A DNA stretch of 64,000 bases from Evansella caseinilytica (GCF_900107275.1 NZ_FNPI01000003.1:124001-188000), one strand, 5' to 3'. Shown: positions 53,890 to 63,192, counted from the first letter of the stretch. The notes: generated from the sequence alone by a model not told the origin. Made by a program: numbers and translations.

Positions 53890-55923
53890 TCAGTCTAATT
53901 TACCGTGCTGAAATATTTCCTCCATCGCTATACAGCGCCGCAACTGCTCATAATCTTCTCCCTGCCAAAATGCCGTCGAATGCACAAGCTTGACTGCATC
54001 CTGCCTCGCTACTTCCAGCACGCGAAAGTCTTCCACGATATCTGCTACTTTAAAAACCGGCAGCCCGCTCTGCTTGTGTCCGAAAAAATCGCCAGGCCCC
54101 CGCAGCTCCAAATCCCGCTCCGACAGTTCAAAGCCGTCGTTCGTTTCGGTCATAATATGCATTCTTTCCTTGCCGACATCGGATTTGGGATCTGCCAGTA
54201 AAATGCAATGTGACTGAGCCTGACCGCGCCCCACTCGGCCGCGCAGCTGATGAAGCTGGGCCAAACCGAAACGCTCCGCATCATAGATCACCATCACCGT
54301 GGCATTGGGCACATTGACACCGACTTCCACAACGGTAGTGGATACAAGGATTTGCACGCGATTTGCGGCAAACGCCTCCATGACAGCATCTTTTTCCGCT
54401 GCCGAAAGCCTTCCGTGCATCAAGCCGATTTGAATGCCAGACAACAGCTGCTGTAATTGCTGATGCACATCAATGGCATTCTGAACATCCAGCTTTTCCG
54501 ATTCTTCGATGAGCGGACAGATAACATATGCCTGATACCCTTTTTCCACTTCTTTTTTCACAAATTCAATCACCCGCGAAAACATTGCCGGCTTAGCCCA
54601 ATGGGTTTTAATCGGCTTTCTTCCCGCCGGCATTTCGTCAATAATGGAAACATCCATGTCGCCGAACGCCGAAATGGAAAGCGTTCGCGGGATCGGCGTG
54701 GCGGTCATAAACAGCACATCCGGACGAATGCCTTTTTTTCGCAAAGCCCGTCGCTGTTCCACCCCAAATCGGTGCTGCTCGTCCGTTATCACCAGTCCCA
54801 GTTTATGAAAGTGAACTCCTTCTTGAATGAGCGCGTGCGTTCCGACGAGAACATTGATTGATCCAGCCTGCAGTTCCTCGGCAAGCTCTCGCCGCTCCTT
54901 AGCCTTGGCAGATCCGGATAAAAGCCGGACCTTCAGTTGATACGGCTCCAGCAATTCCCGCAGCGACTCATAATGCTGTTCTGCGAGAATTTCCGTGGGA
55001 ACCATCAGCGCCCCTTGGTAGCCGGCATTGGCATTGGCAAAAAGCGCGCAGCCGGCAATCACCGTTTTTCCGGAACCGACATCTCCCTGAAGCAGGCGAT
55101 TCATCCGGTAATCTCCTTGCAGATCAGCAACAATTTCCTTCAACACGCGCTGCTGCGCTTGCGTCAGTTGAAACGGCAGCCCGGACAAAAGCTCCTCGAG
55201 TCTTTCCTGGCAGATGTTTTTTTTCTGACCAGGTTCCGCTTCTCGTTCGATTTTCCGCAGCATTTGCATTTTCAACTGAAACAGCAGCAGTTCTTCATAA
55301 ATCATCCTGCGCCTTGCCTGCCGCAATTCCTGGGGAGAAGCGGGAAAGTGTAAAAATTTCAGCGTTTCCTTCCGGCCGATGAGCCGATAAGCAGTCAGCA
55401 GTTGGGCGGGTAGAATTTCTTCTATACGCTCTCCGAACTGCTGAAAAGCCTGACGGATCAATGTTTTAAGCTGGTTGAGCTTTAAATCTCCTTTTACGGA
55501 ATAGACAGGCTCAAGCCCCTCTTCCGGGGAAGCTTTCGCAGCTTTCAACGTCCCTCCCGAAAGCATCAGCCGGTGGCGGTCAAATTTGCCGGACACGACG
55601 ATCGATTCGCCTAATTGCATTTGCTTTTTTAAATAGCCTTGGTTAAAAAATACAGCTTGTATCAACAGCCCGTCCACGAGCATGCGGACGGTCAAACGGG
55701 ATTTATTCCTGCCGTAAAAACGGAGGCTCGGCTCACTGTGAACCGTACCTCTTACCGTAATGCGCTCCTCATGCTCTGCTTCCATGATCGGCCGAACCGT
55801 ATGATCCTCATACCGGAACGGAAAGTGCTCCAGGAGCTCCCGGACGGTTGTAATTCCCATTGCTGCCAGCTGCTCCAGGAGCTTCGGTCCGACGCCGTGT
55901 ATTTCTGACACTGGTAAATCCAT
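53890..55923 (-). CDS. recG: ATP-dependent DNA helicase RecG
   Basis: 677 residues from MDLPVSEIHGVGPK with TGAGGG upstream; the open frame to 56061 overlaps sdaAA and was rejected. N-terminal OB-fold wedge domain (about 1-230), then helicase domains with GDVGSGKT, 'VITDEQHRFGVEQR' and 'RGRVGRGQAQSHCILL'. Remodels stalled forks and Holliday junctions. Starts 8 bases after sdaAA. Confidence 0.98.
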   Translation of the reverse strand: MDLPVSEIHGVGPKLLEQLAAMGITTVRELLEHFPFRYEDHTVRPIMEAEHEERITVRGTVHSEPSLRFYGRNKSRLTVRMLVDGLLIQAVFFNQGYLKKQMQLGESIVVSGKFDRHRLMLSGGTLKAAKASPEEGLEPVYSVKGDLKLNQLKTLIRQAFQQFGERIEEILPAQLLTAYRLIGRKETLKFLHFPASPQELRQARRRMIYEELLLFQLKMQMLRKIEREAEPGQKKNICQERLEELLSGLPFQLTQAQQRVLKEIVADLQGDYRMNRLLQGDVGSGKTVIAGCALFANANAGYQGALMVPTEILAEQHYESLRELLEPYQLKVRLLSGSAKAKERRELAEELQAGSINVLVGTHALIQEGVHFHKLGLVITDEQHRFGVEQRRALRKKGIRPDVLFMTATPIPRTLSISAFGDMDVSIIDEMPAGRKPIKTHWAKPAMFSRVIEFVKKEVEKGYQAYVICPLIEESEKLDVQNAIDVHQQLQQLLSGIQIGLMHGRLSAAEKDAVMEAFAANRVQILVSTTVVEVGVNVPNATVMVIYDAERFGLAQLHQLRGRVGRGQAQSHCILLADPKSDVGKERMHIMTETNDGFELSERDLELRGPGDFFGHKQSGLPVFKVADIVEDFRVLEVARQDAVKLVHSTAFWQGEDYEQLRRCIAMEEIFQHGKLD

Positions 55924-55930
55924 ATTTCCC

Positions 55931-56818
55931 TCACACCTTTTTACCCGTTGAACCAAAAATAAGTTCCTGGTATCTTCTTCCTGTCGGCGTTGCCGCCAAG
56001 CCGCCTTCTCCTGTCTCCCGTAAGGTTGACGGCATCGTTTCGCCGATACGGAACATTGCATCGATCACTTCATCACAAGGAATGCGGCTCGTAATTCCCG
56101 CTAAAGCAAGATCGGCTGCCACGATGGCATTGGATGCTCCGAACGCATTTCGTTTTACGCAAGGGACTTCCACGAGACCTGCGACCGGATCACACACCAG
56201 ACCAAGCATGTTTTTTAACGCGATCGCCATTGCTTCGGCGGATTGCTGCGGTGTTCCCCCAGCCATTTCCACGACTGCCGCTGCCGCCATTCCCGTAGCC
56301 GAACCGACTTCCGCTTGACATCCTCCCGCTGCTCCGGATATGGAGGCATTATTTGCGATGATAAAGCCGAACGCGCCGCTCGTAAACAAAAAGCGAATCA
56401 TTTGTTCCCTCGTGGGCTGCAGCTTATTTTTAATAGTAAACAGTACTCCGGGGACGACTCCTGCCGAACCGGCTGTCGGCGTTGCACAGATCGTTCCCAT
56501 CGCTGCATTAACTTCGTTCGTTGCCATCGCCTTGGCAACAGCTTCCAGCATCAGCGTGCCGGAAAGGCTGTCTTGCGAACGAATATATTCATAGAGCTTT
56601 TTCCCGTCGCCGCCGGTTAATCCGGAAACCGATTTGACGTCCTCGTGAATTCCCCTTTCGACAGCTTTTTCCATCACGGTTAAATTTCGGTCCATTTGCG
56701 TAAAAATATCTTCTCTCGACCGTTCATATTGCTCCATTTCCTGGCGGATCATCACCTCGGAAACAGTGATGTTTGCTTCCGTAGCGATGGAAACAAGCTC
56801 TTTTACGTTGCGAAACAT
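55931..56818 (-). CDS. sdaAA: L-serine dehydratase, alpha chain
   Basis: 295 residues from MFRNVKELVSIA behind AAGGAGG (B. subtilis 300). Iron-sulfur enzyme converting L-serine to pyruvate and ammonia with SdaAB. Conserved 'GTICATPTAGSAGVVPG', 'ISGAAGGCQAEVGSA' and 'GLVCDPVAGLVEVPCVKRN' carry the cysteines for the 4Fe-4S cluster. 88 bases after sdaAB. Confidence 0.98.
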   Translation of the reverse strand: MFRNVKELVSIATEANITVSEVMIRQEMEQYERSREDIFTQMDRNLTVMEKAVERGIHEDVKSVSGLTGGDGKKLYEYIRSQDSLSGTLMLEAVAKAMATNEVNAAMGTICATPTAGSAGVVPGVLFTIKNKLQPTREQMIRFLFTSGAFGFIIANNASISGAAGGCQAEVGSATGMAAAAVVEMAGGTPQQSAEAMAIALKNMLGLVCDPVAGLVEVPCVKRNAFGASNAIVAADLALAGITSRIPCDEVIDAMFRIGETMPSTLRETGEGGLAATPTGRRYQELIFGSTGKKV

Positions 56819-56906
56819 GTAAAATCCCTCCTTGATGCGACAAGCTTTACCCAAAGCTTTTTGAAAGGCCGTTCCCTTTGAACAAGCTAAACTTTCGGAC
56901 AGATTG

Positions 56907-57569
56907 TCATTCGTGAATTTTCGTAACTTTCCGTATTTGATCCAGGGATTCAATTTCCTTTAAAATATGGTCCTCGATATTTTGATCCACTTCGATCACC
57001 ATCAACGCTTCTTTTCCCACTTCTTTACGTGAGACTTCCATATGGCCGATGTTCAACTCATACTGCGCCAGCTTGGCAGAGACGGAAGCGATAGCACCGT
57101 AGCGGTCATTGTGAACGACAAGGATCGCCGGATGATTGCCGCTCAAGCGCAGCGCAAAACCGTTTAATTCTTTAATTTCTACTTTTCCGCCGCCGATGGA
57201 AATCCCGACGAGTTCCAGTTGATCATCGTCATCTCCCAGGCGGACTTTTACTGTATTAGGATGCTCCGTTTGCGCTTCTTCTTCACAAAAAGCTACCTTA
57301 ATCCCTTTTTTTTCTGCAATTGTCAGCGCATCGGTAATTCGTGTATCAAACGTGTCAAATCCAAGCACTCCGCCAACAAGCGCGACATCTGTCCCGTGTC
57401 CTTGATATGTTTTCGCAAAGGAACCGTACAAATGAAAGGTCACCCAGGCGGGTTGTTTTTGAAAAAGCTGCCTCGCTACAAGACCGATTCTTGCCGCTCC
57501 TGCTGTATGTGAGCTGGACGGTCCGATCATCACAGGTCCGATAATATCAAACACACTGCGATATTTCAT
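56907..57569 (-). CDS. sdaAB: L-serine dehydratase, beta chain
   Basis: 220 residues. Contains 'DIIGPVMIGPSSSHTAGAAR' (the SSSHT serine-binding motif) and a C-terminal ACT domain (about 145-220, 'ILVVHNDRYGAIASVSAKLA'). Partner of SdaAA. Has its own promoter after the degV terminator. Confidence 0.98.
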   Translation of the reverse strand: MKYRSVFDIIGPVMIGPSSSHTAGAARIGLVARQLFQKQPAWVTFHLYGSFAKTYQGHGTDVALVGGVLGFDTFDTRITDALTIAEKKGIKVAFCEEEAQTEHPNTVKVRLGDDDDQLELVGISIGGGKVEIKELNGFALRLSGNHPAILVVHNDRYGAIASVSAKLAQYELNIGHMEVSRKEVGKEALMVIEVDQNIEDHILKEIESLDQIRKVTKIHE

Positions 57570-57616
57570 TCTCTTTGCCTCCTAGGTGAATCAAAATAGT
57601 CCACATCATCATCATC

Positions 57617-57645
57617 ATTATCTATCTTAACAAAATGATTGTTAA
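57617..57645 (-). promoter_or_regulatory. Sigma-A promoter of sdaAB-sdaAA
   Basis: Minus strand: -35 TTAACA (57640-57645), 17-base spacer, -10 GATAAT (57617-57622). Directly downstream is a short (ATG/CAT)5 trinucleotide run (about 57604-57618). Confidence 0.5.
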
Positions 57646-57652
57646 TACGCAC

Positions 57653-57681
57653 AAAAAATCCTGCCTTCGGCTAAAGGCAGG
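57653..57681 (-). terminator. Intrinsic terminator after degV
   Basis: Minus strand: CCTGCCTT-TAGCCG-AAGGCAGG followed by ATTTTTTG. Stem of 8 perfect pairs with a classic T run. Ends the yloU-fakA-degV transcript. Confidence 0.9.
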
Positions 57682-57771
57682 AACAGTAATTTATTCTTGT
57701 AACTATCTTGAAAACGACCAGCACCGGATCAAAAGGTAACGTCGGGCTTTTGCCATACCATCGGCTGGGGG

Positions 57772-58632
57772 CTATTGCTGTACCCTCGTGACGGAAACGG
57801 AAATTGTTCCCGGGCCGACATGCGTGCCGATAACAGGACCGATTTCCGTCATCACCGCTTGCTCAACCTGGAACTGTTCTTTCATTTTTTCCATGAATTG
57901 CTCCGCCTCTGTAGGGGTATCTGCATGAGAAATTCCAACGTGGACGGGGTCTTGTCCAAACCGTTTTTCAAATTCCTGCAAAATCCTGCTTACTGCTTTT
58001 TTCTGCCCGCGCACTTTTTCAAACGGAAATACTTCCCCCGCCTCATTCAGGGAAAGGATTGGTTTGATTTTCAGTAACGATCCTAAAACAGCGGAAGCTT
58101 TGCCAATTCGGCCGTTTTTCTCTAAATATTCCAACGTATCGACCATAAAAAACACCGTTGCGTCATTTAACAATTGATTAACACGCTTCATGCATTCTTC
58201 CTTTGCGGCGCCAGATTTCGCCAATTGGGCCACTTCCACGACAACAATGCCGATGGCATAGGATGCCCTCCTGGAATCCACGACCGTAACGGACACATCG
58301 TCGCCCAGAGTCTGGGAAGCGATATAGGCGGACTGGAAGGTACCGCTTAATTTGGAAGATAAATGAATAGAAATAATATCAACATCAGGATCTTCCTCCG
58401 CCAGGCGGCGATACTCCGTTTCAAATTGATGCGGGGTTGGCTGAGATGTCGTCGGAATTTGTGCGGACGCCTTTAATTTTTCATAAAAACCAGTCGGAGT
58501 CAGCGTCACGCCGTCCTCGAACGTCTCTTCGCCAAAGTGAACCTTTAACGGCACAACGGTCAATCCTAATTCTTCGACTAATGATTTTGGAATATCCGCT
58601 GTTGAATCGGTAACGATTTTAACTGTTCCCAT
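57772..58632 (-). CDS. DegV family fatty acid-binding protein (FakB)
   Basis: 286 residues. FakB proteins hold a free fatty acid while FakA phosphorylates it. The first domain has 'VKIVTDSTADIPKSLVEELG' and the 'TTSQPTP' motif, with 'SIHLSSKLSGTFQSA' around the carboxylate-binding site. Located directly downstream of fakA (34 bases), which supports the kinase-partner role. Bacillus genomes usually have several FakB paralogues; chain preference cannot be read. Confidence 0.93.
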   Translation of the reverse strand: MGTVKIVTDSTADIPKSLVEELGLTVVPLKVHFGEETFEDGVTLTPTGFYEKLKASAQIPTTSQPTPHQFETEYRRLAEEDPDVDIISIHLSSKLSGTFQSAYIASQTLGDDVSVTVVDSRRASYAIGIVVVEVAQLAKSGAAKEECMKRVNQLLNDATVFFMVDTLEYLEKNGRIGKASAVLGSLLKIKPILSLNEAGEVFPFEKVRGQKKAVSRILQEFEKRFGQDPVHVGISHADTPTEAEQFMEKMKEQFQVEQAVMTEIGPVIGTHVGPGTISVSVTRVQQ

Positions 58633-58665
58633 ACACAGGCAACCCCCTTTTTTATAGTCAGCCGG

Positions 58666-60357
58666 TTATTCAACAGAAATAATGTACGAATAAAGCGGCT
58701 GATTCCCGACATGCACTTCCACTTCTACATCTCCGTATTTTTCTTCGATGTACGCGGCAAGCTCGTCCCCTTCCTTGCCTGAACGGTCTTCCCCCAGAAT
58801 GACGGTCACAATCTCGCTGTCGTCATCCACCATTTCGTTCAACAACGCTTTTGCCACTACCTGAACGTTTGCTCCGGTTGAAACGATATTTTTCTCCATG
58901 ATTCCCATAAAGTCATTTTTCTTAATTTGTACACCGTTCAAGCTTGTATCCCTGACCGCATAAGTAACTTCACCGGTTTTCACCGACCCTAAAGCTTCCA
59001 GCATTTCCTTGCGGTTATCCTCAAGGGAATCTGTCGGATTAAAAGCCAACAGTGCAGCCAATCCTTGCGGAACGGTTTTTGACGGGACAACGGCCACCTC
59101 GGCATCGCTGACGGAAGCCGCCTGTTCCGCTGCCATGATGATATTGCTGTTATTCGGGAGGATGATGATCTTGTCGGCATTCGCGTCTTCGATCGCCTTG
59201 ACAAAATCCTCCGTCGACGGGTTCATCGTTTGTCCGCCTTCAATGACCCGCTTTGCCCCGAGTCCTTTAAACAGCTTGCCGATGCCTTCGCCCATGGAAA
59301 CGGTGATAATCGCAAATTCTGTTTTTTGTTCTCTGCCGTCTTTTGCCGGAGATTGCACCGGCGTCGGCTCTCCAAGCTCGTTCCCAATAATGCTGGTATG
59401 CTGCTCCCGCATATTTTCCACCTTCACATTCACGAGAGAACCATATTTTTGTGCTGCGGTAATAACATTGCCGGGGTACTCTGCATGAATATGTATTTTC
59501 AGCAAATCTTCATCGGAGACTACGAGCAGGGAATCTCCAAATTCGCTTAATTCTTCTCTGAATCCCTGTTCGTTAAACGGATTTTCGTTCACTTTCTCGT
59601 TTTCAAACTTAACCATCACTTCCGTGCAATAGCCGAACTCGATATCTTCCGTAGCCAAATGGCTTTGTGCCGACTGGTGGTGTTCCACTTTCACGAGCTC
59701 GCTCATGCTTGGGGCATGCTGAACGATGTCCACCACTTTTTCCCCTTTCAATACAGCGAGAAAGCCCTCATAGATCGTAACCAGCCCTTGTCCGCCGGAG
59801 TCTACAACACCGACTTCTTTTAATACCGGCAATAAATCAGGAGTTCGTTCCAGAGATGCTTTCGCTTCTTTCACAACCTCCTCCAATAATTGAACCGCGT
59901 CATCGCTTTCCTCAGAAAATTCCACCGCTTTTTTCGCAGCGTCCTTCGCCACGGTCAGTATCGTTCCTTCCACCGGCTTCATCACCGCTTTATAAGCCAT
60001 GTCTACACCATATTCCAATGCCTTGCTTAAATCCTTCGCCGCAATCGTCGCTTTTCCTTCCACAGATTTCGTAAAGCCGCGGAATAATTGAGACAAAATA
60101 ACTCCGGAATTTCCTCTTGCCCCCATCAGAAGGCCTTTGGCGAATGCGCTTGCGACCCGGCCCACATGATCCGTTTTTTGCATTTTCACTTCTTTCACAC
60201 CGGAAGTGATCGTTAAATTCATATTTGTTCCGGTATCCCCGTCAGGGACCGGAAACACATTCAACGCATCTATTTTTTTTGCATTGTTGGATAAATTATT
60301 TGCTCCTTCAATCAGCATGTGAGCAAATTTTTCTCCTTCAATTATCTTGATCGTCAC
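58666..60357 (-). CDS. fakA: Fatty acid kinase catalytic subunit FakA (YloV)
   Basis: 563 residues (B. subtilis YloV about 553). N-terminal DhaL/Dak2-type kinase domain (about 1-200) with the metal-binding 'PDGDTGTNMNLT' (Asp39, Asp41) and 'GARGNSGVILSQLFRG'; the middle and C-terminal domains (about 230-560) bind FakB. Phosphorylates exogenous fatty acids for membrane lipid synthesis. Follows yloU by 18 bases. Confidence 0.97.
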   Translation of the reverse strand: MTIKIIEGEKFAHMLIEGANNLSNNAKKIDALNVFPVPDGDTGTNMNLTITSGVKEVKMQKTDHVGRVASAFAKGLLMGARGNSGVILSQLFRGFTKSVEGKATIAAKDLSKALEYGVDMAYKAVMKPVEGTILTVAKDAAKKAVEFSEESDDAVQLLEEVVKEAKASLERTPDLLPVLKEVGVVDSGGQGLVTIYEGFLAVLKGEKVVDIVQHAPSMSELVKVEHHQSAQSHLATEDIEFGYCTEVMVKFENEKVNENPFNEQGFREELSEFGDSLLVVSDEDLLKIHIHAEYPGNVITAAQKYGSLVNVKVENMREQHTSIIGNELGEPTPVQSPAKDGREQKTEFAIITVSMGEGIGKLFKGLGAKRVIEGGQTMNPSTEDFVKAIEDANADKIIILPNNSNIIMAAEQAASVSDAEVAVVPSKTVPQGLAALLAFNPTDSLEDNRKEMLEALGSVKTGEVTYAVRDTSLNGVQIKKNDFMGIMEKNIVSTGANVQVVAKALLNEMVDDDSEIVTVILGEDRSGKEGDELAAYIEEKYGDVEVEVHVGNQPLYSYIISVE

Positions 60358-60375
60358 GAATGCTCCTCCTAACTA

Positions 60376-60738
60376 CTATGGGTTTATTACACGAACGCCC
60401 TGAACAAAAATATTTACCGAGTCGACTTGAAGGCCGAGCATCTGTTCCAGCTGATATTTCACTTTCGATTGAACATTATGCGCAACTTCTGAAATTTTAG
60501 TCCCATAACTGACAATGATATACATATCTATATGGAGCTCTTCTTCCTTTTCACGTATAACTACGCCGCGACCCAGGTTTTCCTTCCCCAAGAGGTCAGT
60601 GATACCGTCCTTCAATTGTTGTTGTGAAGCCATTCCGACGATGCCGTAACAGTCAATGGCTGCACCTCCGGCAATAACGGCAACCACTTCTTTAGAAACA
60701 TCGATTTTCCCATATTTCGTTTTCATCTCAATGGTCAT
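60376..60738 (-). CDS. yloU: Asp23/Gls24 family envelope protein YloU
   Basis: 120 residues from MTIEMKTKYG with AAGGAGG six bases upstream; two more residues would be added from an upstream ATG. Family block 'VVAVIAGGAAIDCYGIVGM' and 'HIDMYIIVSYGTKISEVAHN'. Asp23-type proteins are membrane-associated and linked to envelope stress; yloU-fakA is a conserved pair. Confidence 0.96.
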   Translation of the reverse strand: MTIEMKTKYGKIDVSKEVVAVIAGGAAIDCYGIVGMASQQQLKDGITDLLGKENLGRGVVIREKEEELHIDMYIIVSYGTKISEVAHNVQSKVKYQLEQMLGLQVDSVNIFVQGVRVINP

Positions 60739-60834
60739 GATCATACCTCCTTCGGGTGTTTACCTCATGGCTAAAGTCATTTTACTATAAACGAAGCCAT
60801 TTTAAAAGAAAACTTGAGAACGTTATTAATCCAC

Positions 60835-60863
60835 TTGAAATCTTCCTGCTGCTATGCTAAGAT
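60835..60863 (+). promoter_or_regulatory. Sigma-A promoter of rpmB
   Basis: -35 TTGAAA (60835-60840), 17-base spacer, extended -10 TGCTAAGAT (hexamer 60858-60863). About 80 bases upstream of the rpmB ATG. Confidence 0.7.
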
Positions 60864-60941
60864 AACGTAGTGTTTTTAATTAAGATACTGCAATGAATTT
60901 TAAACGATTGAACTTCTCGTTTGTCTGAAGGAGGGAAAATG

Positions 60942-61130
60942 ATGTCACGTAAATGTGTTATTACTGGAAAAGGACCACGCTCCGGTAACAAGCGTTCTCA
61001 CGCGTTGAATGCGACGAAGCGCCGCTGGGGAGCAAACGTGCAAAAGGTTCGTATTTTAGTTGATGGAAAACCGAAGCGAGTATACGTTTCAGCCAGAGCT
61101 TTAAAATCGGGTAAAGTGGAACGTGTATAA
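60942..61130 (+). CDS. rpmB: 50S ribosomal protein L28 (bL28)
   Basis: 62 residues from [20 protein letters not shown], with GGAGGG seven bases before; a second ATG three bases upstream is less likely. Same length as B. subtilis. A single zinc-ligand-type Cys5 remains, so it is not the four-cysteine form. Alone on the plus strand, facing spoVM. Confidence 0.99.
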   Translation: MSRKCVITGKGPRSGNKRSHALNATKRRWGANVQKVRILVDGKPKRVYVSARALKSGKVERV

Positions 61131-61152
61131 CTTTTAACTTAAAAAACATCCT

Positions 61153-61182
61153 AAAAAACGGCGCCGTTTCGCGCCGTTTTTT
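61153..61182 (+). terminator. Intrinsic terminator of rpmB (bidirectional)
   Basis: AAAAAACGGCGC-CGTTTC-GCGCCGTTTTTT, a 12-bp perfect stem flanked by A and T runs. Works for rpmB on the plus strand and could also end spoVM transcription from the right. Confidence 0.93.
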
Positions 61183-61440
61183 GTTTAATCAAGCGCTGTC
61201 GCCAGCTTCGGATACCTGCCATTTCTGACGTCCACGCCTGCTTTGTGTTCTTCAGACACTCCGTCTCCTCCGCAGTCGGAAAAAAGGGGTTGTTTCCAAT
61301 GGCTTTCACCAGTTTCTCAGCGGTTCTCGTTCTGCATGAACATTCCGGTTCAGAAAAAGAGTGCCTTCTGCAGAGACAGCTGTCATTCAGAAAAATATGA
61401 TCAAATAGAGGAACGGCATTTACCGGAGTAATCTTCCGGT

Positions 61441-61521
61441 TTAGCCTTTTCGAAACGCGCCTAAACACGCTTTGACAAAGCTGCCAAGAAACCTAGGCAG
61501 TTTAATCGTATAAAACTTCAT
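61441..61521 (-). CDS. spoVM: Stage V sporulation protein SpoVM
   Basis: 26 residues, the exact family length, missed by ordinary ORF cut-offs. It reads MKFYTIKLPRFLGSFVKACL then GAFRKG. Pro9, the amphipathic helix and the basic face are conserved relative to B. subtilis, while the middle differs (SFVKAC for GIVRAM). SpoVM recognises the convex forespore surface and anchors SpoIVA to start the spore coat. GGAGGAGGGGG ribosome site. Located between thiN and rpmB as in B. subtilis. Its presence implies spore formation. Confidence 0.96.
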   Translation of the reverse strand: MKFYTIKLPRFLGSFVKACLGAFRKG

Positions 61522-61579
61522 TTTTCCCCCTCCTCCAATGAGTGTCCCTAAACCAATGGAACATGGTGAGTTCAAACGT

Positions 61580-61617
61580 TTGTTCAAAAAGATCGGTTTT
61601 TATCTTTTTGAACAACG
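61580..61617 (+). repeat. Lone TTCAAAAAGAT hairpin upstream of spoVM
   Basis: TGTTCAAAAAGATCGG...ATCTTTTTGAACA: same hairpin as at 32829-32872, without the rest of family 1. It lies within the thiN-spoVM gap and would be in any spoVM leader that starts upstream. Confidence 0.8.
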
Positions 61618-61703
61618 CTTGAATATACGTGCTTCGTTATTACCCATTATATTCATGGAGTCGGAAATAGTACCCTTTTTCTTCGATTTTCATCTGTATC
61701 TTT

Positions 61704-62384
61704 TTAGAATTGACGTTTTTTAGTCCCCCGTTGGTCATGCTGATCCAGCGATTCAACGACGAGCAATTTTCCCGCAGCAAACGAATAGCTGCCTTGCGTC
61801 TTCACGAGCTCATTGCTGATGCACAAGCTGGATGCCTGAGCAAGCCTGCGGTTTGTCAAAGGGTAACGGAACCCTTTCAGCGCGATCCCTTCCACTTCAC
61901 GTGTGAATGGAATAAACGAAACATATCGAAATTCACTTTTCTCGATAGTATATTCACCAGGCTCCCGTATAGTGATTCGATTCCAGCGGTCCTCCAGACT
62001 GATTTCCACGCCATAGTCCAACCCTTTTTGCAACAGCTGAATATTTATCAAAAAATGATCCAGCCTTCCCCCCGAGCCGCCGAGCAAGACAATTTGCCGT
62101 GGTTTTTGTGCCAAAGCCCAATCCAGTGCCAACTCCATATCCGTTGCATCCTTTTCGGCCGGAAACTGAGACAGGTGCACGTATTGTGCGTGCACCCATT
62201 CCTTCTCTTCCAAGGTTAACGAATCAAAATCGCCAAAAGCGCGCAGCGGTATGATTCCATGCTTCAGCAGATGATATACACCGCGATCGACGCCAATCCA
62301 CCCGGCATCCTGCCATTTGTATTTCAGCACATCCAGCGGGGGAACATTTGTGATCGGTCCTCCTGCCAGCAAAACGTACTTCAT
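61704..62384 (-). CDS. thiN: Thiamine pyrophosphokinase
   Basis: 226 residues. Transfers pyrophosphate from ATP to thiamine to make TPP. N-terminal Rossmann-like part with 'AFGDFDSLTLEEK' and 'KDATDMELALDWAL', 'LLGGSGGRLDHFLINIQLL', and a C-terminal beta-sandwich that binds thiamine (about 135-215). Twelve bases after thiT, so uptake and activation of thiamine share one riboswitch. Confidence 0.97.
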   Translation of the reverse strand: MKYVLLAGGPITNVPPLDVLKYKWQDAGWIGVDRGVYHLLKHGIIPLRAFGDFDSLTLEEKEWVHAQYVHLSQFPAEKDATDMELALDWALAQKPRQIVLLGGSGGRLDHFLINIQLLQKGLDYGVEISLEDRWNRITIREPGEYTIEKSEFRYVSFIPFTREVEGIALKGFRYPLTNRRLAQASSLCISNELVKTQGSYSFAAGKLLVVESLDQHDQRGTKKRQF

Positions 62385-62396
62385 CCGTCCCGCTCC

Positions 62397-62948
62397 TTAC
62401 CCGTTCGGGTGCAGCAGTTTTTGGTTCGCTTTTGCGAGCAAAATCACTGCAATCACCGAAATGATAAAACCAGGTACCATATAAGTTCCATTATATGCGG
62501 CAGAATAAACAGCTACCGGAGTTCCTTCCGGCGCCCACTCCCCGAACCAGACCACGCCGGCAGTAAAATGGGAAAGAAAACGGAGCAGGCAGGCGATAAA
62601 TATACCTGCGGTAATATAAAGTGCCTGTTTTTTTCCCGGCATGCCGGCAGTGAGTTTGAATAACCCAGCAAAGCCCAATGCGAGGAAGGCAATGGGATAA
62701 TCCAGCAAGCCTTGCAGCCAGTGAACGATATACGGGTTCACAAGCATATTCAGCAAGCCGAAGATCAGTCCGGTGACAAGACCCGCCCGCAAACCGCGGC
62801 GATAAGCGATGATAAAAACAGGAATCATGGCAAAGGAAACGGAGCCTCCCTGTGCCCAAATTTTAAAAGAGAAAAAATCAAGAATGAATGCCAGCGCTGC
62901 CATAATGGCAATTTCCGCAAGGATTAATACCGGACTTGTTCGCCGCAT
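62397..62948 (-). CDS. thiT: Thiamine transporter ThiT (ECF S component)
   Basis: 183 residues with six membrane helices. The loop 'SFKIWAQGGSVSFAMIPVFI' is the thiamine-pocket region and 'LLDYPIAFLALGFAGLFK' is typical of ThiT/YuaJ. Works with the shared ECF energising module (not in this window). In B. subtilis yuaJ stands alone elsewhere with its own TPP riboswitch; here it is joined to thiN. Confidence 0.95.
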   Translation of the reverse strand: MRRTSPVLILAEIAIMAALAFILDFFSFKIWAQGGSVSFAMIPVFIIAYRRGLRAGLVTGLIFGLLNMLVNPYIVHWLQGLLDYPIAFLALGFAGLFKLTAGMPGKKQALYITAGIFIACLLRFLSHFTAGVVWFGEWAPEGTPVAVYSAAYNGTYMVPGFIISVIAVILLAKANQKLLHPNG

Positions 62949-63137
62949 AGAAAAAACCTCCTTCTTCAGTTAAAATGTCATGTCTTGCTGTTGCTGCTAA
63001 ATAAGGAGAAATACAACCTTTTAAGTTCATATCTTATACAAGGCATAGAAAAAGAGCTTTGTCAAAGAAGCCTCTCGAAGAAAAAAAGCGACTTTTTTCA
63101 AGGCGCCGGTTCACCGTTCATTGAGCCATCTCCAAAC

Positions 63138-63168
63138 AAAAAAACCGTTGCCTCAGAATGTGCAACGG
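63138..63168 (-). terminator. Riboswitch-controlled terminator ahead of thiT
   Basis: Minus strand: CCGTTGC-loop-GCAACGG followed by TTTTTTT. It lies about 25 bases after the TPP aptamer and about 190 bases before thiT, the arrangement of TPP-induced transcription attenuation. Confidence 0.9.
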
Positions 63169-63192
63169 CCGTTATTCACAATAACATACGCT

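Noticed and set aside
61151-61468. 105-residue minus-strand frame downstream of spoVM
   Set aside because: It overlaps the rpmB terminator and the spoVM 3' end in another frame; the real gene there is spoVM.
61522-61703. Sigma-E promoter for spoVM
   Set aside because: GAATATA and CGTATATT occur upstream, but the spacing (about 18) is too long for a confident sigma-E site.
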